6,886 bases of DNA from NCBI GenBank assembly GCA_034664105.1, contig JAXDIH010000011.1:1-6886 (forward strand). The letters are read 5' to 3'. Source of the stretch: JACVRW01 sp034664105. Lineage in GTDB: Bacteria > Actinomycetota > Thermoleophilia > Solirubrobacterales > Thermoleophilaceae. The translations under genes were made by a program, and so were the position numbers. Of the stretch, positions 6,753 through 6,886 are shown piece by piece. The notes beneath the pieces are model-generated. The model worked only from the letters and a program-made list of their open reading frames with translations, was not told the DNA's origin and made no database searches. Position 1 is the first letter of the stretch. Each line of letters opens with the position of its first letter.

Positions 6753-6886
6753 CGGCGGGCAGGCCGTGACGCTGCTGCCAGAGCTGGTGCAGCCGGAGAG
6801 CCACACGGGCGTCGCCGTGCGGGCGATCGCCGAAGGCTCGGTGCACCGAACGATCTTTGCGGCAACCCGCAGCGCGGATGCCGCGC
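6751..6886 (+). pseudogene. C-terminal fragment resembling a LysR-type transcriptional regulator
   Basis: The plus-strand frame from about 6751 reads TGGQAVTLLPELVQPE, then GVAVRAIAEGSVHRTIFAATR, and is open to the window edge. It matches the pattern of the last part of a LysR effector-binding domain. E. coli OxyR, from memory, has GITLLPAL, then GVVYLP, then PRRTIGLVYR at the same spacings. No helix-turn-helix and no N-terminal effector domain exist upstream: in this frame there is a TAG at 6628-6630, and the sequence between is antisense to the SDR-like remnant. A GTG at 6766 could be an apparent start but would give only the protein's tail. The 3' end lies outside the window. The best reading is a regulator cut at the same junction as the SDR-like fragment. 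Confidence 0.5.

Noticed and set aside
6573..6806. A 77-residue lipoprotein (LSGC resembling a lipobox)
   Set aside because: There is no basic N-terminus or hydrophobic stretch before the cysteine, the frame continues upstream, and this part is antisense to the LysR-like tail.
5023..6846. 607-codon minus-strand open frame opposite selB
   Set aside because: Its Arg/Pro/Gly/His-rich translation has no recognisable motif and lies antisense to the clear SelB. It is a shadow caused by high GC.
6583..6886. tRNA-Sec (selC) or a Rho-independent terminator after selB
   Set aside because: No long acceptor arm, CCA end or T-run after a stable stem could be found. The stretch reads as protein-coding remnants on both strands.
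1..6886. CRISPR array, insertion sequence, or phage attachment site
   Set aside because: No regularly spaced repeats, transposase motifs or terminal inverted repeats are visible.

Overview
The window is about 70% GC and carries a selenium-dependent, membrane-bound, respiratory formate dehydrogenase locus together with the selenocysteine-specific elongation factor SelB. The GC content, the many GTG starts, the tightly overlapping genes and the flavour of the SelB protein suggest a high-GC actinobacterial lineage, perhaps Thermoleophilia or Rubrobacteria. This is an inference; no rRNA or other phylogenetic marker is present.

Layout. On the minus strand, reading from 4974 down to 1, lies one tightly packed operon. 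It begins with a Tat-exported selenocysteine formate dehydrogenase alpha subunit (4974-1855), which reads through an in-frame TGA at 4392-4390. The accessory protein FdhE (1858-998) follows, then the four-cluster ferredoxin-like beta subunit (995-171), then the first 58 residues of an NrfD-type integral membrane subunit (174-1, cut by the window edge). Genes overlap by 4 nt or are separated by 2 nt, so translation is probably coupled. On the plus strand, divergent from an 87-bp intergenic region, is selB (5062-6582). The last ~300 bp (6583-6886) hold two apparently broken gene ends. One is a minus-strand C-terminus resembling a short-chain dehydrogenase, which overlaps the selB stop. The other is a plus-strand C-terminus resembling a LysR-type regulator and runs off the window.

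How the parts work together. SelB delivers Sec-tRNA to the UGA in the alpha-subunit mRNA. It is directed there by a hairpin just after the UGA whose loop GU lies 20-21 nt downstream, the spacing I recall for E. coli fdhF. FdhE helps mature the enzyme. The alpha subunit oxidises formate outside the membrane at a Mo/W-Sec site and passes electrons to its own 4Fe-4S cluster and then through the four beta clusters. They finally reach the quinone pool through the NrfD-like membrane protein, which takes the place of the usual cytochrome b subunit. selA, selC (tRNA-Sec) and selD are not in the window and must lie elsewhere.

Most notable points: the complete UGA/SECIS/SelB recoding module around one divergent promoter region, a SelB with a shortened C-terminal region, fdhE inserted between the alpha and beta genes, the NrfD partner, and a probable deletion junction near 6750.
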